Source: an uncultured Saprospiraceae bacterium (GTDB lineage: Bacteria; Bacteroidota; Bacteroidia; Chitinophagales; Saprospiraceae). From it: a stretch of 64,000 nt of DNA. Under the pieces are notes generated by a model, which ran no database searches, was not told where the DNA came from, and worked only from the letters and a program-made list of their open reading frames with translations. Of the stretch, positions 26,169 through 35,014 are shown piece after piece. How positions within the stretch are numbered: position 1 is the first letter of the stretch; each line of letters opens with the position of its first letter. Made by a program: the position numbers and the translations under genes. The stretch spans positions 1-64,000 of the forward strand of contig CALLPN010000020.1 in NCBI GenBank assembly GCA_938015435.1, given 5' to 3'.

Positions 26169-27068
26169 TTATATCTGTTCTGTGTATTTATGTATTGATT
26201 GTTCAAACGCATGAATCATCTTTGGTAATATTCTATCGGTCGATTTATTTTCGATCTCTCGTCCATCTATCATTACTATCGGGGTAAGTTCTCCCATCGT
26301 ACCTGTACAGAACACTTCATCTGCAGAATACATTTCCGTCAGGGAGATGTTTTTTTCGATGCAAGTAAAATTGTTTTCTCTTGCTAGTTGTATTACTAGA
26401 CCACGAGTTATACCATGTAAGCACGCATCAGCATGTGGAGTATATATGATACCATCTTTGATGGTGAATACATTAGTACCATTTAGTTCTGATGCAAATC
26501 CATAATTGTCTAACATCAATGCGGCATCTGCTCCAGCTACGTTGGACTGTATCTTAGCAAGTATATTATTGATCAGATTATTATGGTGAATCTTAGAGTC
26601 TAGATTATTAGGTGAGTTACGTCTGATTGTAGAGGTAATTACTGTAATACCATTTTCATTGTCATATACTGGTGGCTTATACTCTGGTAATATGATCAAT
26701 GTTGGACCATAAATATTTAGTCTTGGGTCCATGCCTGATGTCGTCTTGCGACCACGTGTTAACGTAAGCCTAATATGCACATCGTTAGTCATACCATTGG
26801 CCTGTAGTGTATCTACTAATGCTTTTTTGATATCAGATTTGCTAGGTATATCTACGAAGGCCATAGCTTTTGCAGAATCCATGAGGCGATTGAGATGGCG
26901 ATCGAGACAAAATATTCCTCCTTGGTACACTCGTAAGCCTTCCCATACTGCATCGCCACCTTGGACGACACTATCAAATACAGAGATTTTGGCTTCGTCT
27001 CTATTGACTATATTTCCACCAACATAGATTTTGATATTTACATTTCTGGGGTCTGATTTCTGTAACAT
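26169..27068 (-). CDS. Class IV PLP-dependent aminotransferase (BCAT-like)
   Basis: The 299 residues have the fold-type IV pattern. GGDAVWEGLRVYQGGIFCLDRHLNRL is the N-terminal block. Lys159 in LDSKIHHNNLINNILAK is the probable PLP lysine, and GFASELNGTNVFTIKDG and CLHGITRGLVIQLA follow. Length and motifs fit branched-chain amino acid aminotransferases and D-amino acid relatives. It lies 6 nt downstream of a sulfotransferase-like gene. As far as I remember, plant proteins such as Arabidopsis At3g05190 and At5g27410 fuse the same two domains. Confidence 0.88.
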   Translation of the reverse strand: MLQKSDPRNVNIKIYVGGNIVNRDEAKISVFDSVVQGGDAVWEGLRVYQGGIFCLDRHLNRLMDSAKAMAFVDIPSKSDIKKALVDTLQANGMTNDVHIRLTLTRGRKTTSGMDPRLNIYGPTLIILPEYKPPVYDNENGITVITSTIRRNSPNNLDSKIHHNNLINNILAKIQSNVAGADAALMLDNYGFASELNGTNVFTIKDGIIYTPHADACLHGITRGLVIQLARENNFTCIEKNISLTEMYSADEVFCTGTMGELTPIVMIDGREIENKSTDRILPKMIHAFEQSIHKYTEQI

Positions 27069-27074
27069 ATATAT

Positions 27075-27794
27075 TTATTTAATCGCGTGATCGTATAGTG
27101 ATTGGTAATAAGGCATGGCTTCATCCAGTAATGGTTGATACTTAGAAGGCATAGTTTCTTGGCTTGTTGATTGTTGTTGAAACCCTGTAGTCTTATGAAC
27201 ATTGCTATACCAGTAAGGAGCCCAGATGCCATCTATATCCCTTGGTCCAGCCTTCCAACTAAGCATATTATCTAAAAAATCGATTTCCATTGCTTCACAG
27301 AGATTAATCATAATCCTACGCGGATCTTTGAGTAGATCGCCAGAATCCAATATCACCGGAGAGATACCAACAGCTTTCAATTGGTTGAATAATAGATATT
27401 CATCTTTAATGCCGATGTCTTTTATAGTTGGATTATCGATTACTCTGGCGAAAGAATTGATTAGCTTCTTAGGGTCGCGAATGAGGAATAAGTGCTTCGC
27501 ATCATGTAACCAATTAAGATCAAAGCCTTCGATATGGTGAGCCATATTTTTGATAAACAGATAATCCACTTCACAAGCCTGCTGCTCTAATTGATTAATT
27601 ACAATATTGGGGTCTAAGGGTTGGCTCTGCAAAATTTCCTTTCTTCCAGGGTGATGTACATCAGTATATCTGTTGAGGTAGTATGCGTAGAATGGTTCGT
27701 CTACACCAAGCGTATCGTTTCTATTGTCAAAAGCGTACATAATAGCCGTTGACATATTGCGTGGCCCTGAGACCATATGTATGATCTTACCCAT
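27075..27794 (-). CDS. Sulfotransferase-like P-loop protein
   Basis: The 239 residues begin HMVSGPRNMSTAIMYAF; the SGPRNMST segment at 9-16 matches the PAPS 5'-phosphosulfate loop position of sulfotransferases. A LFLIRDPKKLINSFARV segment corresponds to the 3'-phosphate binding region, and WKAGPRDIDGIWAPYWYSNVHKTTGF is a strongly conserved end. The first and last blocks match the N-terminal domain of plant aminotransferase-like proteins in my memory. Catalysis is unproven. It is cotranscribed with the class IV aminotransferase downstream. Confidence 0.78.
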   Translation of the reverse strand: MGKIIHMVSGPRNMSTAIMYAFDNRNDTLGVDEPFYAYYLNRYTDVHHPGRKEILQSQPLDPNIVINQLEQQACEVDYLFIKNMAHHIEGFDLNWLHDAKHLFLIRDPKKLINSFARVIDNPTIKDIGIKDEYLLFNQLKAVGISPVILDSGDLLKDPRRIMINLCEAMEIDFLDNMLSWKAGPRDIDGIWAPYWYSNVHKTTGFQQQSTSQETMPSKYQPLLDEAMPYYQSLYDHAIK

Positions 27795-27801
27795 TATCGT
27801 A

Positions 27802-28137
27802 TTAAAATTCTAATTCTTCCGGATGCCAATTGAGCTCTTTAAAGTTTACCACTTTATGATCTACAACTTCTATTCCTTCTTTTTCGAGTTTCTCTTGCAT
27901 AATTGTTGGTGTCTCGAAGTGCATGCGCCCACTAAGTTCGCCTTTTCGATTGATTACTCGATGTGCTGGCACGTCTTGATCTGATGCGTGAACCTGATTG
28001 AGTGCCCACCCTACCATACGAGCGGAACCCAATGATAGATAATCAGCAATAGCACCATAAGTACTTACACGGCCTTTTGGTATGAGGCTTGTGACATCAT
28101 ATACAGACTGATAGTAGTTGTTTTTAAGTTCGGCCAT
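27802..28137 (-). CDS. Alkyltransferase-like protein (ATL), inactive MGMT homologue
   Basis: The 111-residue product is the DNA-binding domain of O6-alkylguanine transferases: YDVTSLIPKGRVSTYGAIA and ARMVGWALNQ include the helix-turn-helix. The active-site PCHR is replaced by P57-A58-H59-R60, so it cannot accept an alkyl group. ATL proteins of this type bind O6-alkylguanine and flag it for nucleotide-excision repair. It lies 7 nt upstream of the sulfotransferase-like gene and may share its transcript. Confidence 0.9.
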   Translation of the reverse strand: MAELKNNYYQSVYDVTSLIPKGRVSTYGAIADYLSLGSARMVGWALNQVHASDQDVPAHRVINRKGELSGRMHFETPTIMQEKLEKEGIEVVDHKVVNFKELNWHPEELEF

Positions 28138-28169
28138 AGCTCGTAAAAATACTGAAAGTTAGAAGGTTT

Positions 28170-29021
28170 CTAGTTTAAAAACCCGTCGAACTTCTTTGGT
28201 AATTCAACTTCAAATGTCTTTTCTTCTCCACTTATAGGATGCACTAGTGTCAACGCAAAGCAATGTAGATAAAGACCTTTTCCAGGATTATTTCTAGGAA
28301 ATAAGATATCACCTACTACAGTATGACCAATAGAATGAAGGTGCACTCGGATCTGATTCTTTCTTCCTTGCTTGATTTTTACATCAAGGATAGAGAATCC
28401 ACCGTACTTATTACTCGGTATAGTCTTTACTAATTTGTAATGCGTCTGAGCTGGCTTTTCTTTGATAGGAACATCTACTACACCTTTCTTTTCAGCGAGT
28501 CCATGTGCAATCACTTTGTAAGTTTTGTCTACTGTATAACTAGCAAACTGCTCTGATAGATTTTGCTGAGCTACCATAGTTTTAGCCACAACCATAAGAC
28601 CACTAGCGGATCTATCTAATCTATGTACAGGATTAGGTCTAGGTAGCTTAGCAGATTCGTTAGATTCTTTCAGATTAGTGGAAAGTGCGTTGGCTAGAGT
28701 TCGATGTTGATTACCGCTTGTAAGTAATCCCGCTGGCTTATTGACGATAGCCATATGTTCATCTTCGAATATTACCTCTATTTTTATTTTATGTTCAGGA
28801 AAGACTTCGTCGGATTGTAGTATTTCGATGACATCACCGTTTTTGACCATGCGACTGCTATCAGCAACTTCACCATTAAGAAGGACGCGCTCAGCTCTTA
28901 TAGCTTTTTTGAATGAATTACGACTTGGAGTCATCAGAAGATGTGATCCTCCATAGTCAGATATTCGTACAGCTTCTTTTAAAGTTTCGATAATGTGCGA
29001 CTCTACTACTACTTGTTCCAT
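28170..29021 (-). CDS. RluA family pseudouridine synthase
   Basis: The enzyme converts uridine to pseudouridine in rRNA or tRNA. An N-terminal S4-type RNA-binding segment (ERVLLNGEVADSSRMVKNGDVIEI) is followed by the catalytic domain with VNKPAGLL, the Asp136 motif HRLDRSASGLMV, and the late GRKNQIRVHL motif. The 283 residues are typical. Which nucleotide it modifies (RluA, RluC or RluD class) cannot be decided here. It is divergent from the M43 protease gene. Confidence 0.92.
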   Translation of the reverse strand: MEQVVVESHIIETLKEAVRISDYGGSHLLMTPSRNSFKKAIRAERVLLNGEVADSSRMVKNGDVIEILQSDEVFPEHKIKIEVIFEDEHMAIVNKPAGLLTSGNQHRTLANALSTNLKESNESAKLPRPNPVHRLDRSASGLMVVAKTMVAQQNLSEQFASYTVDKTYKVIAHGLAEKKGVVDVPIKEKPAQTHYKLVKTIPSNKYGGFSILDVKIKQGRKNQIRVHLHSIGHTVVGDILFPRNNPGKGLYLHCFALTLVHPISGEEKTFEVELPKKFDGFLN

Positions 29022-29090
29022 ATACTTTATTTAAATAAATTATCTTGCAAAGGAATCCTATTCTCACTCATAATCAAAATTACTAGTAAG

Positions 29091-30620
29091 ATGTTGAAAA
29101 GAATCTCACTCATTACCCTTTCTTTCTGCTTTTGCGCCCTATTAATGGCCCAAACAGACTTAAATCCATGTGGAACCCTTGACCATAGATCTGAATGGCT
29201 ACAAAACTTTCAACGTAATAAAGGGCTAGTAGATACAAGAGGAGGAGAGAAGTTATATGTTCCATTGACAGTATTCGTGGTGAGTAATGATGATGGTACA
29301 GGTGAGATTTCGCCGTCGGCGCTATTAGGCTCGCTTTGTACTCTAAACGAAGATTTCATTGACTCTGATATAGAATTTTATTTACAAGGTGGTTTGAAGT
29401 ATCTCAGTCAAAGTGAGATGTATACGCACTCTAATACGACTGATGCGGCGTACCAGATGTTTGATTTAAACATTCCAAATACGATCAATTGTTATATAGT
29501 AGGAACTGCAGCAGGAAATTGTGGGTATAATTTACCATATGCTGGAGTCGTAGTAGATATTAGCTGTGCTAGCCCAGATGACCATACATGGTCACACGAG
29601 ATTGGGCACAATTTATCTCTACCGCACCCATTCTTAGGTTGGGAAGGAGGATACGGATACAGTGGATCTCCGGTTCAAGTATTTAGTGAGGCTGCACCAG
29701 AGACGGTATTATATGATTATACATTATTCAAAGATTCACTTTACCTAGATACCTTGATCATAGATACGGCTTTTGTAGAAAAAGTAGATGGTAGTAATTG
29801 TGAGTTTGCAGCGGATGGCTTTTGTGATACTCCACCAGACTATCTAGCATATAGATGGTCTTGTAACCAAACAACAGGAATGAGTTTTGGATTTATGATA
29901 GACCCTAATGGAGAATCATTCAAATCAGATGCAACTTTGATTATGTCATATGCTAATGATGAATGTGCATCGAGATTTTCTCCAGAACAAAGTGAAGCGA
30001 TGAGAGCCAATCTTATAGATGTGAAGTCTGACTACCTTAGTAATCAGATACCTGACGCGTCAATCGAAGACCCTTCAGTTACCTATAATTATCCAACAGG
30101 AGGAGAGACTCAATCATTTGATTATATCGAGTTGAATTGGGAGCCAGTAGAAAACGCTACTCACTATCTAGTGCAGATTCACTTTAATGAAGAGCTTACT
30201 CAACCATTGTGGGAGGATATAGTAACAGAACCTAATGCTGTGGGCGAAATATTAGAAGGATTTGCAGAGCGTGATGTTTTTTGGTCAGTAGCTCCATTTA
30301 CTAATTATGAGTTCTGTTCTGAGTTACAAGGTTCTAGTACTTTCTTTGTGTCTAATGTATCATCTACTGGAGAAGAATCTATCCGAAACTGGAATATAAT
30401 ACCAAGTATAGTGAGTGCAGGTAACAGTATCACTATAGAATCTGAAGGTAATCTTAATGGTGCTGATATTGCCGTAAGGGATATGACTGGAAAACTTTTA
30501 TTAAATGAGAAAGTGATCAATAATACATTGGACATACCGTCGTCATGGTCTACAGGAATATATCTAGTACAGATAAGATCTAACGAAAGTATTCATACTC
30601 AGAAAATCGTAGTGAGATAA
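29091..30620 (+). CDS. Secreted M43-type zinc metalloprotease with T9SS sorting domain
   Basis: The product (509 residues) starts with a signal peptide (FCFCALLMAQ). The metzincin zinc motif HEIGHNLSLPH has ligands H169, H173 and H179 with catalytic E170, and a Met-turn candidate is IMSYAND. This matches pappalysin-like M43 peptidases. A fibronectin-like segment (residues about 340-410) precedes a C-terminal sorting domain of about 75 residues that ends with GIYLVQIRSNESIHTQKIVV. Secretion through T9SS is therefore expected. The frame extends to 28995, but ATG 29091 fits the signal peptide. Confidence 0.9.
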   Translation: MLKRISLITLSFCFCALLMAQTDLNPCGTLDHRSEWLQNFQRNKGLVDTRGGEKLYVPLTVFVVSNDDGTGEISPSALLGSLCTLNEDFIDSDIEFYLQGGLKYLSQSEMYTHSNTTDAAYQMFDLNIPNTINCYIVGTAAGNCGYNLPYAGVVVDISCASPDDHTWSHEIGHNLSLPHPFLGWEGGYGYSGSPVQVFSEAAPETVLYDYTLFKDSLYLDTLIIDTAFVEKVDGSNCEFAADGFCDTPPDYLAYRWSCNQTTGMSFGFMIDPNGESFKSDATLIMSYANDECASRFSPEQSEAMRANLIDVKSDYLSNQIPDASIEDPSVTYNYPTGGETQSFDYIELNWEPVENATHYLVQIHFNEELTQPLWEDIVTEPNAVGEILEGFAERDVFWSVAPFTNYEFCSELQGSSTFFVSNVSSTGEESIRNWNIIPSIVSAGNSITIESEGNLNGADIAVRDMTGKLLLNEKVINNTLDIPSSWSTGIYLVQIRSNESIHTQKIVVR

Positions 30621-30637
30621 TCGATCACTAGCACTTC

Positions 30638-31522
30638 ATGGATAATATTAAAAGAGCTTATCTAGAGCTTCATATAGCGGTATTACTTTTTGGATTTACC
30701 GCTATTCTGGGTGACCTGATACAATTGTCCGCAGTGATGATTGTATGGTGGAGAGTACTTATTACGTGTATTAGTTTATTGTATTTTGTTCAGTTTGGAA
30801 AGAAACTTAAATCAATTCCTAGAGATAAGATTTTTAAGTTTTTGGGCATTGGAATTTTAGTTGCCCTTCATTGGATTACCTTCTATGGAGCAATCAAATT
30901 ATCTAATGCTTCGGTAGCTTTAATCTGCTTTGCGTCTACATCATTGTTTACTTCTTTTTTAGAGCCTGCTATATTAGGAAGGCCAATAGAAAAATTACAA
31001 GTGATCATGGGCTTAATGATTATTCCTGGGATGTGGTTGATTGTCAATACCGTAGAATCGAGTATGATGAATGGTATTTATATTGGATTACTTTCAGCAC
31101 TATTGGCCGCTATCTTTTCTACTTTAAATAAGCGATTGATAGATGATGCGGATTCTTATTCCATTACTTTTTTGGAGTTAGGAAGTGCTTGGATCTTTAT
31201 AAGTTTATTGATTCCTGTTCTGATTTGGAATGGGACGGATGTTCAATTTTGGCCCGTAGGTTCTGATTGGATTTATCTAATCGTATTGGCATTGTTATGT
31301 ACGACTCTAGCTTATATATTATCACTTAGAGCATTGAAGCATGTCAGTGCATTCGTGGCTAATCTTACGATTAATTTGGAGCCAGTATATGGTATATTGA
31401 TGGCTATATTTTTACTTAATGATCACAAGGAATTGAGTCCAAGATTTTACTTAGGTGTGGTCCTGATTAGTGCGATAGTGTTTAGCTATCCAGTGATCAA
31501 GAAGAGATTGGCAAGAACATAA
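30638..31522 (+). CDS. EamA/DMT family transporter
   Basis: The 294-residue protein consists of about ten transmembrane helices in two EamA repeats. Hallmarks are the first helix HIAVLLFGFTAILGDLI, the ALHWITFYGAIKLSNASVALICF region, and LSLRALKHVSAFVANLTINLEPVYGIL in the second repeat, where the conserved LEPV sits. Members export amino acids or other metabolites; the substrate is unknown. It lies 17 nt after the protease gene and probably shares its transcript. Confidence 0.9.
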   Translation: MDNIKRAYLELHIAVLLFGFTAILGDLIQLSAVMIVWWRVLITCISLLYFVQFGKKLKSIPRDKIFKFLGIGILVALHWITFYGAIKLSNASVALICFASTSLFTSFLEPAILGRPIEKLQVIMGLMIIPGMWLIVNTVESSMMNGIYIGLLSALLAAIFSTLNKRLIDDADSYSITFLELGSAWIFISLLIPVLIWNGTDVQFWPVGSDWIYLIVLALLCTTLAYILSLRALKHVSAFVANLTINLEPVYGILMAIFLLNDHKELSPRFYLGVVLISAIVFSYPVIKKRLART

Positions 31523-31557
31523 CAATTGTGATATTGATAGAGTGAAAAGAAAGAAAA

Positions 31558-32196
31558 ATGCTACAAGACAACTATACAAGACTATACGACTACTGTGTGC
31601 AACATAGCACATCTATGGATGAGCTGCTCTACGAATTAGATAGAGAGACGCACCTTAAGACTCTTGCACCAAGAATGTCATCTGGACCGATACAAGGACG
31701 GATACTTAGTCTGATTTCTAACTTAGTAATGCCTAAGTATATATTGGAGATAGGGACATTTACTGGATTTGCGACGCTCAATTTGGTCAGAGGATTACAA
31801 GCTGATGGTGAGTTGATTACAGTAGAAGTTAACGCAGAGTTACAATATATATCTAAGAAGTATTTTGATAAAAGTGGCTATAGTGATCGTATCACTCAAT
31901 TGATTGGTAACGCGAAAGAAATCATTCCCACATTAGACAAAGAGTTTGATTTGATCTTTTTAGATGCAGGAAAGAAAGATTACCCAATTTATTATGAGCT
32001 TATATTGCCTAAGTTACGTAAAGGTGGACTGATACTAGCGGACAATATACTTTGGAGTGGTAAGATACTAGATGAAAAGATGGATAAGACCTCTGTAATT
32101 CTGGATGAATTCAATAAGCAAGTAGTGGAAGATCCTAGAGTAGAAAACGTGATACTACCGCTACGTGATGGTATCAATGTGATTAGAAAATTATGA
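31558..32196 (+). CDS. Class I SAM-dependent O-methyltransferase (COMT-like)
   Basis: The 212-residue product fits the cation-dependent catechol O-methyltransferase family (methyltransf_3). The SAM motif I is YILEIGTFTGFATLNLV, the metal-binding Asp is in DLIFLDAGKKDYPIYYELIL, and ILADNILWSGKI holds further ligands. The acceptor is unknown; small catechol-type compounds are typical. It lies 35 nt after the EamA gene on the same strand. Confidence 0.9.
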   Translation: MLQDNYTRLYDYCVQHSTSMDELLYELDRETHLKTLAPRMSSGPIQGRILSLISNLVMPKYILEIGTFTGFATLNLVRGLQADGELITVEVNAELQYISKKYFDKSGYSDRITQLIGNAKEIIPTLDKEFDLIFLDAGKKDYPIYYELILPKLRKGGLILADNILWSGKILDEKMDKTSVILDEFNKQVVEDPRVENVILPLRDGINVIRKL

Positions 32197-32895
32197 TTTT
32201 TTGAGTTTTTCGACGAAAGCAGAAATAACGAAATGAGTGTTTTTAGGTAAATTAATATGATGATGAAGTTCTATCTTGTTATTAATATTAGTTGAGGTCA
32301 GTGACGCAACAACATCGTTGAAATGATAAGTATGTTCTGATTTGTCCTTCGACTAACATTTCTAAAAATTATTCTCTCTCCAACACAATATAAAGTCCTA
32401 CTTATTCGCTTTATAGTCGATGATATAAATTTTGAATTTCCTACCTCAAAAGAGGAGATCGCGATTTGAATCAAAATCGAAAAATTACTGGTCTGGGATA
32501 TCACTTGGTTTAGGTGATATCTCGGTTCAGCCCAACATGTTTTCGTAGAAAATGTGTGACTGAGGATTGCGGAAGAGTTGCTTTCGCAGAAAACTCGCGG
32601 AGTAATCTGAACTTTCATAGTATGGCAGATTCTAATCTACATTACAACGCGCACAGTAATCCACTAATCTACAGTGTTATTTTCAGTATTCATTATCAAT
32701 TTCATTGACTTTTAATGGAACACGGATTTAGTGGATCAGCACAGATTTTCACGGATATTGCGTTTGCAATAATTGATTTATATTCCAATCAATATCTAGG
32801 AAAAAAAATAGGGCAGAGCCTATTTTATGATCGAACGGCAATGTCTTAAGTTTATTTATTAGCTAAATTTTCGCTCTACAGTTTCTCGATCTTTA
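32197..32895. other. Gene-free spacer of about 700 nt
   Basis: No supported gene is present between the methyltransferase and the convergent DUF3108 gene. A 106-codon minus-strand frame (32298-32618) has no family character. Around 32710-32760 is a degenerate run of acggattt/cagatttt motifs, like low-complexity spacer repeats often seen in this phylum. I see no clear terminator or RNA fold. Confidence 0.45.
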
Positions 32896-33729
32896 CTATC
32901 TCTTATTGAGTGGATACTTTAAGCCTTCGTAACTTTTCAATACGGCTTTGACAGAACCAATAGATACAGGAGATTCTATTTGTAGTGGAATTTTATTTCC
33001 GTCTTTTGATACCCATATTTTCATACGAGTATCTTCATCGAATACTTCTCCAGCTACTACTTCAGGGCTAAACTCATAGGTATCGAATTTACCAAGATCT
33101 TTAATTTTCTTTTTCTTTTTTACTCCTTTGTACTCTACATCGAGATCAAATATTTCTTTGTCAAAAAATATCTTTACGGGGAATTTGTGTCCTTTCTTTT
33201 TACTTTCAAAATCAAAATTACGAACATGGTAAAGTATAGATACCATGTCTTGCATACATTCACCGAGATCCCAGTTTTCTACTTCTGCAGTTTCTTTGGT
33301 CCTACCGTGATAGGTGTTTGCATTATAGTTGGGTTGATCAAAACTTATACTATCATACTTTATGTATTTCCCTTCTTTGATATCTCTAAGAAAATCTGTA
33401 GGTAGTAGAGTTTTCTTATTCATTTTAGAATAAAATTTATCATCTACTTCAAAAAAACTATTGTACGATTGATAGGTTTTTCCAGTGACATGCACTTCGA
33501 AATCATCTTCGTTTTCTATCACGTTGAATTTTACCTCGCCTGCAGGAATCCAGACAAATTTCCAATTGTAGTATAATTTATAGACAAGTTGTTCGCCTCC
33601 TTGAAATGCATTGTTTTCTATTCCTTCGCAATTATCTTCTGGAGATATATCAGGCGCTAATTGCGCAGATAGCGACATAGTGAAAAGTAGCGTTAAGCTT
33701 AGTAGTGTAGTTCTAATGTTGTTCATCAT
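32896..33729 (-). CDS. DUF3108 domain-containing secreted protein
   Basis: The 277-residue product has a signal peptide (LTLLFTMSLSAQ) and the DUF3108 pattern. It opens with GGEQLVYKLYYNWKFVWIPAGEVKF, then YNSFFEVDDKFYSKMNKKTLLPTDFLRDIKEG, and closes with MKIWVSKDGNKIPLQIESPVSIGSVKAVL. The fold is a beta barrel-like envelope protein of unknown role. Its first codons overlap the end of the upstream membrane protein gene by 17 nt, so the two are translationally coupled. Confidence 0.88.
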   Translation of the reverse strand: MMNNIRTTLLSLTLLFTMSLSAQLAPDISPEDNCEGIENNAFQGGEQLVYKLYYNWKFVWIPAGEVKFNVIENEDDFEVHVTGKTYQSYNSFFEVDDKFYSKMNKKTLLPTDFLRDIKEGKYIKYDSISFDQPNYNANTYHGRTKETAEVENWDLGECMQDMVSILYHVRNFDFESKKKGHKFPVKIFFDKEIFDLDVEYKGVKKKKKIKDLGKFDTYEFSPEVVAGEVFDEDTRMKIWVSKDGNKIPLQIESPVSIGSVKAVLKSYEGLKYPLNKR

Positions 33730-34720
33730 TTTGAGATGATTTTATATGGTTTACATTAAGAACGATCAGAAGACCCAATAACGCAGGGATTACGAGATTT
33801 ATTACCCAAAGCCCGAAAGTGGCTACGAGTATGCCTCCTACATTGACAGTGAAGAGTGACCAAATAATTACGGCTAATTCGCCTCTGGCAACTACACTGA
33901 GCATAGGTGGTAGCGGTATGCCACTCTGGAGTAAGTAGATTACAGCCACTCCGGAGAATGCTGCAATTACTGACAATTCTATACCTAGAAAGTAAAGAAT
34001 GAGAACATACTGCGTACAGTAAATCAAATATCTCAGATGTGATAATGTTAATACTTTATTGAGTATCGACCTATCGTATAGAGATAGTACATGAGCTTGC
34101 TTGTTTAGGAGTTTTCCCCATTTCCAGCGGTTGAGCCAGTCGAGATTAAGCTTACTTATATTGAAAAATAATGCACAAAGCATGATAATTACGAGTAAGC
34201 CTAGGATACTTCCTGCTATAAAGACGAAGCGATTGACCGAAAAGTAACAGTAGCAAAAAATTAATGCACCTAGATACCCACCAATAATGTTCGAGATGTT
34301 TTGAGCGATACTACTCACCAATGTTGCTGGGATTGATTTAGTACGGTCATCGCCTTCAATCATTAGAAGTCTCCCTCCGTACTCTCCGATACGAGCTGGA
34401 GTGACTAGACCTACACTTATGCCCGCATAGATGGCCTTCAGGGCATCGGTCTTAGAGATTTGTTTCCATGGTAATATGAGTGTTCTCCATTTGATGCTTT
34501 CTATCATCCAATTGATAGGCATGAGTAATACACAACCTGCTAGATATACCCAATTACTTCCTTTAAGCCCTTCATTGAGTTGCGTCTTTATAGTTTCCAG
34601 ATCTTGATTCATGATGATTTGATCATACAGCACATATCCTACGAGGGATAGTAGCAATAGCTTCAACAGCCACATGATTTTGGGCGATTGGTGTGACGAT
34701 ATATATAATGTGGACTTCAT
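33713..34720 (-). CDS. Lysylphosphatidylglycerol synthase-type transmembrane protein
   Basis: The 335 residues form about eight transmembrane helices of the UPF0104/LPG synthase TM family, with the first cytoplasmic PKIMWLLKLLLLSLVGYVLYD. The family block SIKWRTLI is followed by AGISVGLVTPARIGEYGGRLLMI, a strong signature. There is no C-terminal synthase domain, so it is the flippase-like half only. Overlap with the DUF3108 gene suggests they act together in the envelope. Confidence 0.85.
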   Translation of the reverse strand: MKSTLYISSHQSPKIMWLLKLLLLSLVGYVLYDQIIMNQDLETIKTQLNEGLKGSNWVYLAGCVLLMPINWMIESIKWRTLILPWKQISKTDALKAIYAGISVGLVTPARIGEYGGRLLMIEGDDRTKSIPATLVSSIAQNISNIIGGYLGALIFCYCYFSVNRFVFIAGSILGLLVIIMLCALFFNISKLNLDWLNRWKWGKLLNKQAHVLSLYDRSILNKVLTLSHLRYLIYCTQYVLILYFLGIELSVIAAFSGVAVIYLLQSGIPLPPMLSVVARGELAVIIWSLFTVNVGGILVATFGLWVINLVIPALLGLLIVLNVNHIKSSQNDEQH

Positions 34721-34938
34721 TGGTAGTATGAAGGTAGGAAATAGATGGTAAGTTAGAAAAGAAGCGTTAAGCTTTTGAGGGTTTAATCGGCTGGAGACAC
34801 TTTATCATCTAGGTCATGGTGATTTGAAAAAGTAGTTGAAATAATTAGTTGACTATTAATCATAAGGCATGATAATGGTATAAATATTGTTCTGTTTCCT
34901 TCTTACTAATTAAAGGGGTCGTTTTTAATTGACTTCAC

Positions 34939-34946
34939 TATCTTTA
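34939..34946 (+). promoter_or_regulatory. Possible -7 box of pheT
   Basis: TATCTTTA lies 68 nt before the pheT start codon. The same octamer precedes rsmA, ruvC and the EI24-like gene. No -33 TTG is found at the right distance, so confidence is modest. Confidence 0.35.
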
Positions 34947-35014
34947 CAGTCAATATATAAGAGAGGGCTAGTTATGACTGGCAACTTATCATTTATCAGA
35001 AGAGAAATAGAGGA

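Noticed and set aside
32298-32618. 106-codon minus-strand frame in the 32.2-32.9 kb spacer
   Set aside because: Composition is not protein-like, no signal or motif is seen, and no terminator or promoter supports it.
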